Shown here one piece after another: positions 39,650 to 50,639 of a stretch of 64,000 bases of DNA. Made by a program: the position numbers and the translations under genes. The notes under the pieces are model-generated. The model was not told where the DNA came from. It saw only the letters and a program-made list of their open reading frames with translations, and made no database searches. Numbering within the stretch: position 1 is the stretch's first letter; every line of letters starts with the position of its first letter. The stretch lies in assembly GCA_003260075.1 (NCBI GenBank), contig QLIY01000042.1, forward strand, positions 247,087 through 311,086, in the 5' to 3' direction. The DNA comes from Phallusia mammillata. Its lineage: Eukaryota; Chordata; Ascidiacea; Phlebobranchia; Ascidiidae.

Positions 39650-40740
39650 GACCACGTGACCGTGAGAAGCTGTCAAAATCACGTGATCGATTGGAGAAGT
39701 GCAAACAGGAGATTCAACCATGCCGCGTTGCTAGTGTTGCCTTGATTGCGCAATGACTGTCAATCTGAATGGGAATCGAATAGTCTCCGATTGCCTTCCG
39801 TATAAGGCAGGAGTCAACATTCCGATGTATGCATTGTCAGCTGGGATCAGTGCATTTGTTTCCCAGACTCCGCGATGGTAGAAGCAATATGTTGGTCTAC
39901 AAGGGAGGGATTTTCATAAGCTACTTTCAAGTGGCATCGTCTGCGTAATAATCAGAAATAATTGCTTTAGATCAGTGGGATGAAATGTTCAATATCAAAC
40001 GAAACATTCAAATCACGTTTGTAAATCGAAAATAGAAACAAAAAATATATTATGTGTTATATTAAGGGGTGAACTTCTCAAAAAAGCATAACTACAGCAA
40101 AATGTGCAATATAAAGATTAAAAAACTACTGCGTTTTAAATATTACTGCTATTTAAAACGCACGTTTCTGAGTTGAACGAAATTTCCCGATGCAGTGCTG
40201 ATAAAACTAATTACGTCTGTTCATCTCCTAAATAGGATTACTATTGCAAACTGTACAATACAATGATCTAAACACAACACTTTTGTTTCAAATATTACCG
40301 CGTATATTTAAACGCACTTCAGTAAGAACAAATATACCCGATGCAATGCTGGTAAAACTCATTACGTCTGTTTTTTTGCAAATCGCCTCAACCACATTCC
40401 CCCGACGCACCTTAAAGTAATAACCCATGTCACTCTTTGCCGCTAACAGTGTAGTTTTGACACAGTATACCCTATCACGAAAAGTAATTGGTAAAACTAT
40501 CTTTTTGTGGTATAACTTAACCCCAACCTACACCACAAAATTCCAACACCCATGATGCTATAGCTATTTATAGTACTTTGGCTCAATAGTTGTATATGTG
40601 TATGCTTTATACAAATGAATTGCTTGTTTACAACTCACGAAATGTCAATATTAGTTTCACAATTCACGACAGGGACGTGTCTGGCTGCGACCGGCTCAGG
40701 GCTGTGATTGGTTGCCGTGCTCACGTGACCGATCACGTGT
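39650..40740. promoter_or_regulatory. Four CACGTG E-boxes
   Basis: CACGTGA/TCACGTG sites occur at about 39653, 39680, 40721 and 40735, the last two 14 bases apart in GCTCACGTGACCGATCACGT. MITF/USF-type factors bind such sites. A six-base word is common, so only the tight pairs are notable. Confidence 0.3.
40106..40371 (+). repeat. Diverged tandem pair with internal palindrome
   Basis: Units at about 40106-40221 and 40254-40371 share AAATATTAC, TTTAAACGCAC, CCCGATGCA.TGCTG.TAAAA and ATTACGTCTGTT. The first unit holds a perfect 11-bp inverted repeat GCGTTTTAAAT / ATTTAAAACGC (40131-40141 and 40151-40161, 9-base loop); the second keeps only a decayed form. Confidence 0.7.
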
Positions 40741-42435
40741 ACTCGTACACGATTAAAATGATATTTGAGTGGGGTTTTGTTGTGTATATAGGCATTTGCG
40801 GTAAACTTGACCCACTTGAGTGAGTAATGAGGTGTGAAATATGACGGTGACCTTCTTGGGTGTTACTGTTCTGTGTCAAGACACCTAACACAATCGACGA
40901 ACTATTTTCAAATCCTAAACTCTGCCCTTTCTGCTGTGTAAACTCATGATGAGCATTTTTACGACCGGGTCTATATTATCTAAACACTGTCAGTCAATGT
41001 GGCCAGAACGATATCAGGGATAGGTTTTAATGCATTATTTTGTTCTTTTGTGTATAATCAAAAAAATGGTAGCCATTTTTTTTATTTAAAACTTAGTAGC
41101 AATTTTTTAAAATTATTCCAATACATGTGTTCCAAATATTTCGTTTTTAACATTAAAAAGTGGGTTGTCGATACATTGGAGGGCTCAACTATCGTTGCCT
41201 TGAGTTTTATTATTGACGCATTTTGAATAATGTTTTTACCGGTTCAAATAACTTCATGCCAACTTTGAAAAGCGAAGATTTGAGAAACCTATATGTACCC
41301 CCAAACCCCAACTGCTACTGACAAAGTCAATTCAGTAAAAGCAGACACCAACCCAAAGCTGCGACAATATGAAACGCGATTTATTACCACCTGTATTATA
41401 CCACTCCACTGATTTTTACGACAAGTCATCGTATCACCAGGTTGTTACGAAATGCAGATTTCTTTCCACACCGAAAAGATTACAAAACAACGCAGTGGCT
41501 TAAAAAATGAGGCACTTCCTTTGAGTACATGAGACGGGTACAGTAGTCACGCTATGGACGATATTTTTGTTTCGCCAAAAAATTCTGCCTTTCACGCTAC
41601 TTTCGAGACCTCGTTTCCGTTCTGCTATTCGGGACACGACACGACATCAATTGATCTTGTCGTTTTGTTACGATCCATGATACATTCAACGGATGTTATG
41701 GGAACACAAGGTTGGAGTCCAACTTTGTTCGTTTTTTTGGTTTCGCCTTTCAAACTTTAATTGGATTTTTGCAACGTTTTGGACATGTGGTGGTTTTGTT
41801 GCTTCAGTGAGTTAAGATTTGATTGTAATTACTGAAATGATTAGGCGAAAAGCCTGGAAGTGTGGATGTATATATATGTCAATAAAATGATGTTAAGTTG
41901 TTTTGGCAACATTTTGTTTAAATCCAAAGACATAAGATTTACAACTTCTAAAATTCGAAAGAGTTGCATATGTATTCCTATGTGTTTCATGTTGTCCAAT
42001 TTTGTGTCCGTAACCATTAACACACATAATTTTGGACATTGTTGCACATGGGCTTGAATGTCACCTATGGAGGGCATTAAATTCAAGCAACACCTAGCAT
42101 TTTAAGTAACAAAGATTGGAAAACAAAACATCTAACATTAAAGCAACAAAGATTTAAAACATTCCTTCATCTTAGCAGCAGATTTGTCAGGATCACTTAC
42201 ATCCAGTCTCCTCACAAGACGTTTATCAATCACTATACAATCTTCGCTCCCTTGGAGTGGTTTCGAAATAAGCCTGTGTGGCGCTTCAGGGAGTTAATCC
42301 CGCGAAATACCGCACACCCTGGCTGTTTATGTACATTTGTCACCCGATGTGGGACATAAATCCTTGTTGGACGAACAAAACAGGAAAGGAGGGATCGAGC
42401 TTTTCGTCCGCCGTCAACTCCCTGCGAGATTACCG

Positions 42436-42437
<2 letters not shown>

Positions 42438-42520
<83 letters not shown>
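42438..42520. other. 83-base G run, probable gap filler
   Basis: An uninterrupted run of 83 G with no duplication of its flanks. It creates spurious poly-Gly and poly-Pro frames. By analogy with the duplicated junctions I read it as a sized gap written as G; a real poly-G tract cannot be excluded. Confidence 0.6.
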
Positions 42521-42521
<1 letters not shown>

Positions 42522-42871
42522 CTTCAAACACTCGAAGCTTCCACAACTGCATCAATATTTTCACAGCAAATAAGCAAACCGCATCACTGGTTAAAGAAAA
42601 TCTAAGCTACACTACTGCACCTGTAGATTCTGCAAGCCAAGTCTGTTCAGGATTTTTCAATAATTTCGCTGTACTTATTTAGCATTGCAGGTTTATGAAG
42701 GAAACCACTTTTGCTTTTTTGGAATAAATCCAACCCGCGTTTCCGCTTTCCTATCATAGCTTAGCGTCACTTTGGCTCATGCCGGTTTAACCTACGATTC
42801 GTATGGCTCCGCATCGGTATTTGTGAATATTTCGCACCTGGAATTGTCTGTCCTGATGCGATAAACCGATA

Positions 42872-43328
42872 TTCGCAAATACGACTTTGTTGACGGTCTC
42901 TAAGGGTTTGTAACAAAAAATATGTGGTGAAAATCAATTCCTTTCTATCAAGGGACTCTTGGTTGTCGATTGAGCATATCAATAGCAGTTCGTGATCTGT
43001 TGAAACCTGAAAAGTTAACAATATCAGCAGTGTCATCATATTTGTAAATCGTTTTAAGTGTGATAAGTTTGTCACGGTTTAGAATACTTCTCTTGGGGGG
43101 GGGGTTTCGCAAATACGACTTTGTTGACGGTCTCTAAGGGTTCATAACAAAAAATATGTGGTGAAAATCAATTACTTTCTATCAAGGGACTCTTGGTTGT
43201 CGATTGAGCATATCAATAGCAGTTTGTGATCTGTTGAAACTTGAAAAGTTAACAATATCAGCAGTGTCATCATATTTGTCAATCGTTTTAAGTGTGATAA
43301 GTTTGTCACGGTTTAGAATACTTCTCTT
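42872..43328. repeat. Direct duplication joined by G run (assembly junction)
   Basis: Copies at 42872-43094 and 43106-43328 (223 bp, the longest) surround ten G at 43095-43104. They lie about 540 bp upstream of TSPEAR exon 2. Confidence 0.8.
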
Positions 43329-43868
43329 AAACATTGATAGACAGCTGGCGCAATAAACAAGTTTTGTACCTTACCAAAACATTTTGTTTTCGCTGAATAT
43401 CTACACTTGAAATATTTGTGGGCTGTTTTTTGTCTTATAAAATTCGAGAATAAGATTTGGTCATCCAGGTTGTATAGCAATGTGTTTTAGGCCAATAGCA
43501 GTGAGCTTGCTGCTTCAGTTAAAATGCAATGATCTATTAGCTTGAAACATAAGTTTTTTTACTTTGTGTATTAAAGTAAACGGGCTTGAAATTCGGTCCT
43601 AAACCGACCCGAACCATTTTTTGAAAAGCAAAGCCTGAATCAACCACGAAAGTCGGTAATAACTACGCCAAAGTCAGGCCAAGTAAAGCCCGTTTTATCG
43701 AATCTCAAGCCTGGACCCGTCTTGAAAACTTTGGAGTGATTTCATTTTTATGTGCAAGGAAACGATTTAAAAACATCCCCCATATTTAAGTTACATCCCA
43801 GTTCTGTTTTATTTCTTATGCCGGAATTGAAGTATTTTAGAAATATTTACCATTTGCGTTTTTTCTAG

Positions 43869-43968
43869 ATCCCGAACCAACAGACCTCCTGGCATTGGCA
43901 GTCAGCGATACAACAAGCTATACAGATGGGGTGGAATTGGTAAACGTGGACGGTGTGCAAGGCTACAG
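43869..43968 (+). CDS. TSPEAR: TSPEAR-like exon 2, start of laminin G/TSPN region
   Basis: This 100-base exon lies between ttttttctag and AG|gtaggg, entering in phase 1 and leaving in phase 2. It reads DPEPTDLLALAVSDTTSYTD followed by GVELVNVDGVQGYR. It matches the first segment of the mature protein, where vertebrate TSPEAR has a PLD.LAEV stretch followed by a glycine- and valine-rich strand ending in GL/GY. This is the N-terminal beta strand region of a thrombospondin N-terminal-like laminin G fold. It is separated from the signal-peptide exon by an 11.6 kb intron, very long for this exon size. The identification rests on alignment by eye and on the phase match with both neighbours. Confidence 0.85.
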
Positions 43969-45155
43969 GTAGGGAACTGGTATAAGTTTCTTTAAGTGGG
44001 TCAACCCTTGTATTTTATCCGCAAACAAGGTAATTTGAATATGTAGGTGATGACACATTAATTTATTGAATCTTGATATATACCAGTACCACACCCTCTT
44101 TAGCTGTTACCTTTTGTGGCTTGAACTAAATTTATATTTTTCTCCAACTTTCATTAAATTAATGCGATAACTTTGACATTGAATTAAGAATAATAATTTA
44201 GTGCAAATTAGGAATATTAATATTTAAATGGCAACAATTCGACGGAAGTACATTTGTAATTACTCGCAAAAAATCTGAATATCAGCAAAAAATTGTTTCG
44301 ATGCTTTTGTCTATCTTCAGCTATTGAATATTTACAACTTGTTACCCCAGAATTGGTCCTTTTTTTCTGGGTTGTTGTTGTGAAAATTGGAAGGTGGTTT
44401 CACAAAAAATGAATCAAATCTAAATTTCAATTAGTGAGAGCACAATCAATTGAGAAATACTATTTTTATTGAAAGTGTGATGTTGCCACTAGAGTCAGAA
44501 CTAATGTTGTCGTAAAAGGAAAACTCGGTTTGGTTACGACAAATTGCGGGCAACAATTACACGTTAATTTCCCGGTGACACGCGGCAAAGGATTTCCTCA
44601 TTTACTGGGAGATAAACACTTTACAGGCCGCTCGTTAATCGCTGTTTTAAGCGGTCGGATTCGGAATCTGTGACCACGTAATTACCAAGAGGTCGAGATT
44701 GAACCGTTTTGTAACTGTTACGAACGCACGTTCTTAGTTTTCCGACCAGTTGCGTCACATGTGTTGTTCATTTCACGTTCATTACCCGGCTAATTAACGT
44801 TTTATATTTTTATGGTCAATTATGTCTTTGTCTAAACAGCATTTCCTTTGTATTGACTTAAACCGATATTTCCTTTTCAGAGTTAATTTGTGTGAGTTTA
44901 TCTAATTCTCTTTTTTTTTGATTTAATTTTATGCTTCAGACCGACAACAGTAAAACTAAAGTAGTTTAAAGTGTTTCTTTATCAAATTTTTGTTATTGGT
45001 TTCTCTAAATTTCTTGGCCATAAAGTAACTACAAAATTAAAATAAAATACACCAGCGCAGATAAAACAGCTTTGTAAATATTTCAATTTACATGCGCAAA
45101 AATGAAACAAACAAATAATTAAAAAACACCTCAAATAAAACACAGCGATTTTCAG
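43969..45155 (+). other. TSPEAR: TSPEAR intron 2
   Basis: 1.2 kb, gtaggg to ttttcag. AT-rich; nothing else seen. Confidence 0.8.
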
Positions 45156-45306
45156 ATTTGGACCTACGGCATTTTTAGCTGGCGTCGATAGTGACGAAAT
45201 ATTCGTTCATTGTAATCGATTTCCGCTCGAATTTTCTGTTGTCGTCAACTTCAATCATAAACTGGTTTCCACCTCAAACGAATTCGTCATGACTTTGTTA
45301 GCTCAG
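45156..45306 (+). CDS. TSPEAR: TSPEAR-like exon 3, laminin G domain
   Basis: This 151-base exon enters in phase 2 and leaves in phase 0, flanked by gattttcag and CAG|gtaagc. It encodes RFGPTAFLAGVDSDEIFVHC, then NRFPLEFSVVVNF and HKLVSTSNEFVMTLLAQ. The pattern FxxCxxFPxEFSxVVxx and, about 15 residues on, NEFxxTLLA is the hallmark of TSPN/laminin G domains (strands flanking a conserved cysteine, then the start of a heparin-binding-type sandwich). The cysteine should pair with the one in exon 4 or exon 6. Codon third positions are balanced, and no other frame is open throughout. Confidence 0.92.
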
Positions 45307-45824
45307 GTAAGCTGATGTTTATGTGACAGACTCAAGCGAGCTATTGTTTGAAAATAAAATGCTTTGAACACAATAAAAAGTACAGTTAAATTACAACACG
45401 CCAAAACTTTTTGAGGAATATTAGATTAATGCAGATTTTTGGCTGTGGAAAAGTAGATTTTTCGTTTACATCTATATTTTCGTTATTACTTGCTTGTGTG
45501 TTGTAATCGATCAGTTTGATTAAATGGATCGAATTTATCTTAAGTTTATAGAGCTCTTCTGGCAAATGTAGTTTTTAAAATAGATTTGCCAGAAGAGCTC
45601 TATAAACTTGAAATTATGCCTGGCAGCAATAGCTCATGTATCGAATTTATCTTACTTTTAACTTAGATTGGACTCCCAAAGGCATTGCTCGCGTATGTAT
45701 GTAAATATATTACATTCCGCTAAAACGACATTGATTTAATTTGTTGAAAGATCAATACCCTAAACACAAATAAAGACTTTAACCTACAAAAATTAACAAA
45801 TGTTTTTACATTTTTCTTCAAAAG
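45307..45824 (+). other. TSPEAR: TSPEAR intron 3
   Basis: 0.5 kb, gtaagc to ttcaaaag; contains the perfect hairpin. Confidence 0.85.
45542..45609. repeat. Perfect 26-bp inverted repeat (hairpin)
   Basis: Arms at 45542-45567 and 45584-45609 are perfectly complementary (arm starts AAGTTTATAGAGCTCTTCTG) with a 16-base loop. A 15-bp direct repeat ATCGAATTTATCTTA lies on both sides (45528-45542 and 45640-45654). It lies in TSPEAR intron 3. Confidence 0.9.
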
Positions 45825-46018
45825 GATAAAAGGACGATATTAGTTGCACTGCGCATTCGTTCCAAGCGCTTCTACTTGGACTACATGTCGCAAGGTGAAG
45901 TTCGCACAGTTAACGTCAAAGACGACAGATTCGCTGATGGCAACTGGCACACAGTGGTGGTCACAGTCAGTCGAAGAATGGCAAAGTTCACCATTGACTG
46001 TGCAGAACCCATTAAAAG
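45825..46018 (+). CDS. TSPEAR: TSPEAR-like exon 4, laminin G domain core
   Basis: This 194-base exon starts in phase 0 after ttcttcaaaag and ends in phase 2 at AAAAG|gtaagg. It encodes TILVALRIRSKRFYLDYMSQ, a VRTVNVKDDRF strand, then the signature DGNWHTVVVTVSRRMAKFTI with DCAEPIKR. The D/G-x-W-H-T-x-V-V-x-V pattern is diagnostic of laminin G/TSPN domains, and the following TIDCAEP cysteine is conserved in TSPEAR. The start ATG of an overlapping reading frame at 45844 is a shadow. A 91-base tandem duplication begins just inside the following intron. Confidence 0.94.
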
Positions 46019-46026
46019 GTAAGGGA

Positions 46027-46207
46027 CAGTTTCATAGTTTTACTGGTGAAAAATCCAGCCTAAACGTTTTAGCCTCTGTATATTTTTTTCGAAACCTGTT
46101 TTACTCTCCAACAAGGCCAGTTTCATAGTTTTACTGGTGAAAAATCCAGCCTAAAAGTTTCAGCCTGTGTACATTTTTTGAAAGCTGTTTTTCTATCCAA
46201 TAAACAG
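46027..46207 (+). repeat. Tandem duplication, period 91 bp, next to exon 4
   Basis: Copies begin at 46027 and 46118. The first 38 bases are identical (CAGTTTCATAGTTTTACTGG and onward) and the rest diverges. It starts nine bases after the end of TSPEAR exon 4, just inside intron 4. Confidence 0.8.
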
Positions 46208-46971
46208 CTTAGATACTTTTGGTAGCTTTTTGCAGTAAAAAACACATTAAAGTGTTTCTGATACTTAAAAAAATCTTCGTCACCAAGGAATGTCCAAAAA
46301 ATGGGTTTATCACAGTCACAACAATTGGGAGCAATTTCGACACAGGTTCGCAATAAACCTCTTGTACAAACTTTTACCCGCCCCCTTGAAATTGCTCAAT
46401 TGTGTCAATTTTCACAATAGGGTATTACGTCATTGGTAACCTGTCGGAAAAAAAACTTTGCGGAATTTTTGGAATTGTCGCATGTCGCGTCGCTTGTCGC
46501 CGTTTATTGACGCGACAAAAGCGGTCGGTTCAGGTCGAAAGCAATTTTCCTGGATTTAACTTTTCCTACACGACACAAAGTAACGACTTGGCCTCGGCGT
46601 AATCGCATCAAATGAATCTGCATTGATATCTCGAGTGGCCACTTGGACACGACAATACTCTATTGTTACATCACTATTGGCGCAAGTTCTAAAGCCCCCA
46701 GTCCAGCGGTAAAGTGAAAAATTGCCCTGTGGTTATTGCGGGTCTGCATCTTTGCACGTATTTTCAATTACTTAAAGGATATGCGAGCATTTTAAAATCA
46801 TATCGGTTGAAAGACTTCCATTGTTATATAACACATGTCATATTAAATATTATATTGCGCAGTTCGTGTCAAATGTTTTACATAGTATCTCTTAGGTACA
46901 CAGTTTACGGTTTTAGGATTCTGACAAGAAATAAACAAACCAACAAATTTCTAAAAATATATTCTCTAATG

Positions 46972-47206
46972 CAGGGGTCGGCAACCTTTTTTTGCACTGC
47001 GCACCGTTTTTGAAACTAAAATTTTGTCGCGGACCGGTCTTAAAAAAACTACATATATTTAGCAATAAAAACGCCTAAATTAGTTTATCATCCCCGGGAT
47101 ACATGGGCAAAATGTTTTATAGCATTTAACCTGAAAATTATACGGCTCGGTAACGAACTCCTCGCGGACCGGTACCGGGCCGCGGACCGGCGGTTGCCGA
47201 CCACTG
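46972..47206 (-). mobile_element. hAT-type MITE, family 1, copy 2
   Basis: This is a 235-bp copy of the same family in the opposite orientation, inside TSPEAR intron 4. Its ends are CAGGGGTCGGCAACC and (reverse strand) CAGTGGTCGGCAACC. A perfect 8-bp target duplication CTCTAATG flanks it at 46964-46971 and 47207-47214. It shares most of its length with copy 1, including the TTTAGCAATAAAAACGC and TAGTTTATCATCCC core words, so it is a true family member and not just a TIR match. Confidence 0.9.
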
Positions 47207-47580
47207 CTCTAATGTGTCGAAATGTATTGTTTTTGCAAATACATCGGCTCGTTCGTGTTTTGTCAAAATCTATTAGATGTTTGAAAGTGGCTATAAAACG
47301 CTTTTTTAACATCCTGTGTAACATAGCGTTTTGACCAATCAAGCGACATGGAATTTATTGATAAAATTCTTTTTTCCGCTTATTATCAATTCTCTTACTT
47401 CACAATTCAGCCAACTGCATGCGTATCAAACACATTTATTCCGGGCGCAATACCACTTCGCATAAGGTATGTACACCCGGTCTCGCGAAGCCGTTTGAGG
47501 TAGGAGATGAACGACCTGCATGATGGAAACCGTTGCCCAACTTGATGTGTTGTTGTTTCCCATTCTGCAGCGCGCAACGC

Positions 47581-47610
47581 GGGGGGGGGGGGATCCGGGC
47601 CCCCCCCGGG
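47581..47610. other. G run followed by polylinker-like palindromes
   Basis: Twelve G run into GGATCC, GGGCCC and CCCGGG sites within about 20 bases, with CTGCAG just before at 47568. The flanks are not duplicated. A 10-base filler plus two native Gs (of GGATCC) would fit. The dense six-cutter sites suggest cloning-linker sequence at a contig end. Confidence 0.35.
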
Positions 47611-47837
47611 AAAACCTAATAAGCCAGGGTTAAATCCTTAATTCGCCGCAAAGCACGCATCGCTGATGCTGACATCGTGCCAAGGGGGCTCAAAGGCCCC
47701 TTTTGTCGACACCGATGTCTTCGACCTTCAACTTAGGATGTTACTTGGCAAATGCTCTTGTGTTGGGGTTTCGGGTTTGGCCTTGGTTTTTCACATTGGT
47801 GATGTGGTAATTGGCACGCGCATGCGCACAACTGTCG

Positions 47838-48056
47838 ATGTTCGCTCGAGCGGAACTACGCGCCAACACATGAAAATGTTTGCCTGCAAACTGTGTTTGA
47901 GTTCAGTAAACGCGATCTCTTAAAAACAAGCTTACGTCCAAGGGGGGGGGGAATGTTCGATAGAGCGGAACTACGCGCCAACACATGAAAATGTTTGCCT
48001 GCAAACTATGTTTGAGTTCAGTAAACGCGATCTCTTAAAAACAAGCTTACGTCCAA
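47838..48056. repeat. Direct duplication joined by G run (assembly junction)
   Basis: Copies at 47838-47941 and 47953-48056 (104 bp) surround ten G at 47942-47951. Thirteen bases further right another duplication begins, so only a short contig of about 257 bp lies between two junctions. Confidence 0.78.
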
Positions 48057-48069
48057 ATGCTTGTTAACG

Positions 48070-48206
48070 GAGTGGGCAGCAATTTGAGTGTGCACAAAAT
48101 GTTTCTACTGTGACACCAGATATAAATGGTAAGTATTGAAAAATACAAGTTGAAACACTGGACCAAAAATCGTGTGCCGATTTCGACTTTTTTTGTACAA
48201 ACGTTT

Positions 48207-48242
<36 letters not shown>

Positions 48243-48382
48243 CGAGTGGGCAGTAATTTGAGTGTGCACAAAATGTTTCTACTGTGACACCAGATATAAA
48301 TGGTAAGTATTGAAAAATACAAGTTGAAACACTGGACCAAAAATCGTGTGCCGATTTCGACTTTTTTTGTACAAACGTTTTT
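48070..48382. repeat. Direct duplication joined by a 34-G run (assembly junction)
   Basis: Copies at 48070-48208 and 48244-48382 (139 bp, nearly identical) surround 34 G at 48209-48242. Apart from the longer run the arrangement is the same as in the 10-G junctions. Confidence 0.75.
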
Positions 48383-48456
48383 CAGATCCGTGTTAGAGAT
48401 AGAATCGGTTGAACGTTTACTGGACAAATTACCTTGCATAATTTCTTCCCTTACAC

Positions 48457-48664
48457 CAGTGGTTCTCATACTTTTTAAGCATGTGTGGTGGATAAGGATG
48501 CTTTTCATTACCAATAACAAAACTATAAGCTCAGAAACGTTGCTATGCACACCAGTATTTCGTCATGAATTCCTAAAACACTAGGGAATGTTTGCATTTT
48601 AAAATAGGGAATATTGCGCGGCACAGTTGGAAATCTCTCACGGCACACAGTTTGAGAATCACTG
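48457..48664. mobile_element. hAT-type MITE, family 2-like, copy B
   Basis: This 208-bp element lies in TSPEAR intron 4. Its inverted ends are CAGTGGTTCTCATACTTT and (from the right) CAGTGATTCTCAAACTGT. A perfect 8-bp target duplication CCTTACAC lies at 48449-48456 and 48665-48672. The interior differs from copy A, so it may be a distinct subfamily sharing the same transposase. Confidence 0.85.
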
Positions 48665-50639
48665 CCTTACACGATTATCCTAAAATTTTCACCTTATCCT
48701 CAGACCTGACCACATTTAAGGTCAAACATTGTGTTAACCCGACCATATACAGCTGGTCGAAATCCCATAAAGTCCCAGTGCAATTTTAACAAACACCGAC
48801 CAATAAAACCCATTTCCGGAAGTAGTTTCTAATCCGACATGTTTTCCTTATGTTGTGTGATGTTAAACATAGACGCTCCCATATGACACACGCCAAATTA
48901 CAGGGTCTGTGCGACCTGATACAAAACATAGCGCCCTCAAATTTCCGCTTTGGAAACCCACGCGGGCCCTGTAAGTTGTTTTAGAGAACTGCCACCTGTG
49001 TGCCCGTCGTTTTGGATCCAAAGGTCACCGGAGACTTGCGTGCAATTCACACCATTTGTGGTTATAGTTTGATGTTTGTGGACACCGTGTCTTCACTACA
49101 CCTGTAATTTTGATATGTTTGACTAGACCGTGGTCGTCGCAATGCTCGTTTACGTTGTTAGTTCAGTACAAACCAAATTATACACAAAATATATGTGTAT
49201 ACTACATTCTCCTATACTCAAAATTTTAATGTATACTACATTTTATTCCAAAACTCATCCCTCAATGTTCCACAATTTTGTGACCTTTATTCTAGTTCCA
49301 GTATAGATGTTTGGTAACCCGAATTCGGGCAAAATTGGCTATAACCAAACTTAATTTCAATACATTCACATCTGCTATAAACAAAACCAAAACCTCTATT
49401 CCCCAAACTCAAAACAGCGTATAAGAATTCATGAAAAATCGCATCAAAAATCGTGAGAACCCGAACCCATAGTGAACAGTAATCATTATTGACAGGTTGT
49501 TAATAACAGACAATATACCAAAAAAAAACATTATTTGCTTGTTGTCGATTTGGCACACCGGTGCACGTGACCGACCCAACCCAATCGAAAGAATTGGTTT
49601 CAATACAAAATCTGACTTGGAGCTATTTGGGGGACTGTTTACCCTTGCTCGTAACCCGCTGTGACAAAACAACATCTATGTCGCATGTCTATGCCACACA
49701 AGCACCACGATCGAAAAGCCGTTGGAATTCAATTCAGTGTCCTGCTTGGCGCTATTGAGATTTACTAATTTCTTGCACGGTACTGTAAGTTCGCTTGACA
49801 TTCTTTAGAAAAAAATAATGGACATAGAATCACTTGTAACCAAAGTTAAAATAATGCGTTTGGTACTTCTGGATCGCTTGGTACCCCTTGGACCACCCGT
49901 AGTAAAATTAAACGACAATCAAATTTAGCACCTTTTGTAAATTTGCCAGATGCGCTTGGTCATCTAGTTTACTTGGTACATGTTTTGCTCCAAACCTGCT
50001 AGGTCTACCCTACCGTTGCAATTGGAAAAAATCCAAAAGAAGTCTTTATGAAATTAGCATCCGCTGTGCATTTTGATGGACTATGTATTTTTTTGTTATC
50101 TGTTTAGTAACTGTTTGTTCAGGGAAAAGTTTCACAATGTTGTGACGTCCAACATCAAACGCGCTGATGTTCAAAGCCATCTTGCAACATAAATCGACGT
50201 TGTAACCTACACAAGAGATGTGTTGCATAATTCCGGTCCCATGACCGAAACGACACGTTCCCGGAAATTGCAATCAACTTGTCGGGGCATGTTTCCCTTT
50301 GGTTCTATTGCTTGTTTTAGGCTTAATTTAACACCAGAAATGGCAAGGTGACCGGAGAATCAGGTCAACGCCATTTTCTCCTGTTTTCCTGCATAAAGGT
50401 CGCTTAAATTTAGTTGACTGTGTGTGAAAAAAATGACTTTTACCCCGAAACGATCAGTTTGCAAATGGTTGATTTTTTGGGGTTTGTCAAACGAGGGGTT
50501 TTAGAGTTTATTCTTTGTTTTTAAATGCGTTTCTTAGTGCTGAGCAAACTGATCATTTTTTTTGTCATTGGCATTACTTGTTTTGTTTTTGTCCAGTTTT
50601 TTGATGTTTCATTCAATTTTTGTACGCGGCTCAATTTAA

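Larger units (their letters stand above)
32280..43868 (+). other. TSPEAR: TSPEAR intron 1 (11.6 kb)
   Basis: It starts gtaagc and ends ttttttctag. It contains the SINE-like fragment, the 36.7 kb and 40.1 kb tandem repeats, three G-run duplications, the 83-G run, E-box pairs, and GC-richer islands at about 33.3-33.8, 35.1-35.5, 38.0-38.6 and 39.4-39.8 kb. No nested gene recognised. Confidence 0.65.

Noticed and set aside
42278-42682. 134-residue frame with a long poly-Gly stretch, and its overlapping partner
   Set aside because: The glycines come from the 83-G run, which is probably a gap filler; nothing else in the frame is protein-like.
46402-46602. Frame containing YYVIGNLSEKKLCGIFG, first considered as the missing laminin G strand (F-V-G-S-R)
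   Set aside because: No usable donor follows it, and the 57494 exon supplies the strand with correct phase and better match.
48047-48550. 167-residue minus-strand frame with an internal repeat
   Set aside because: It spans a duplicated contig end and the 34-G run; the internal repeat is the duplication itself.
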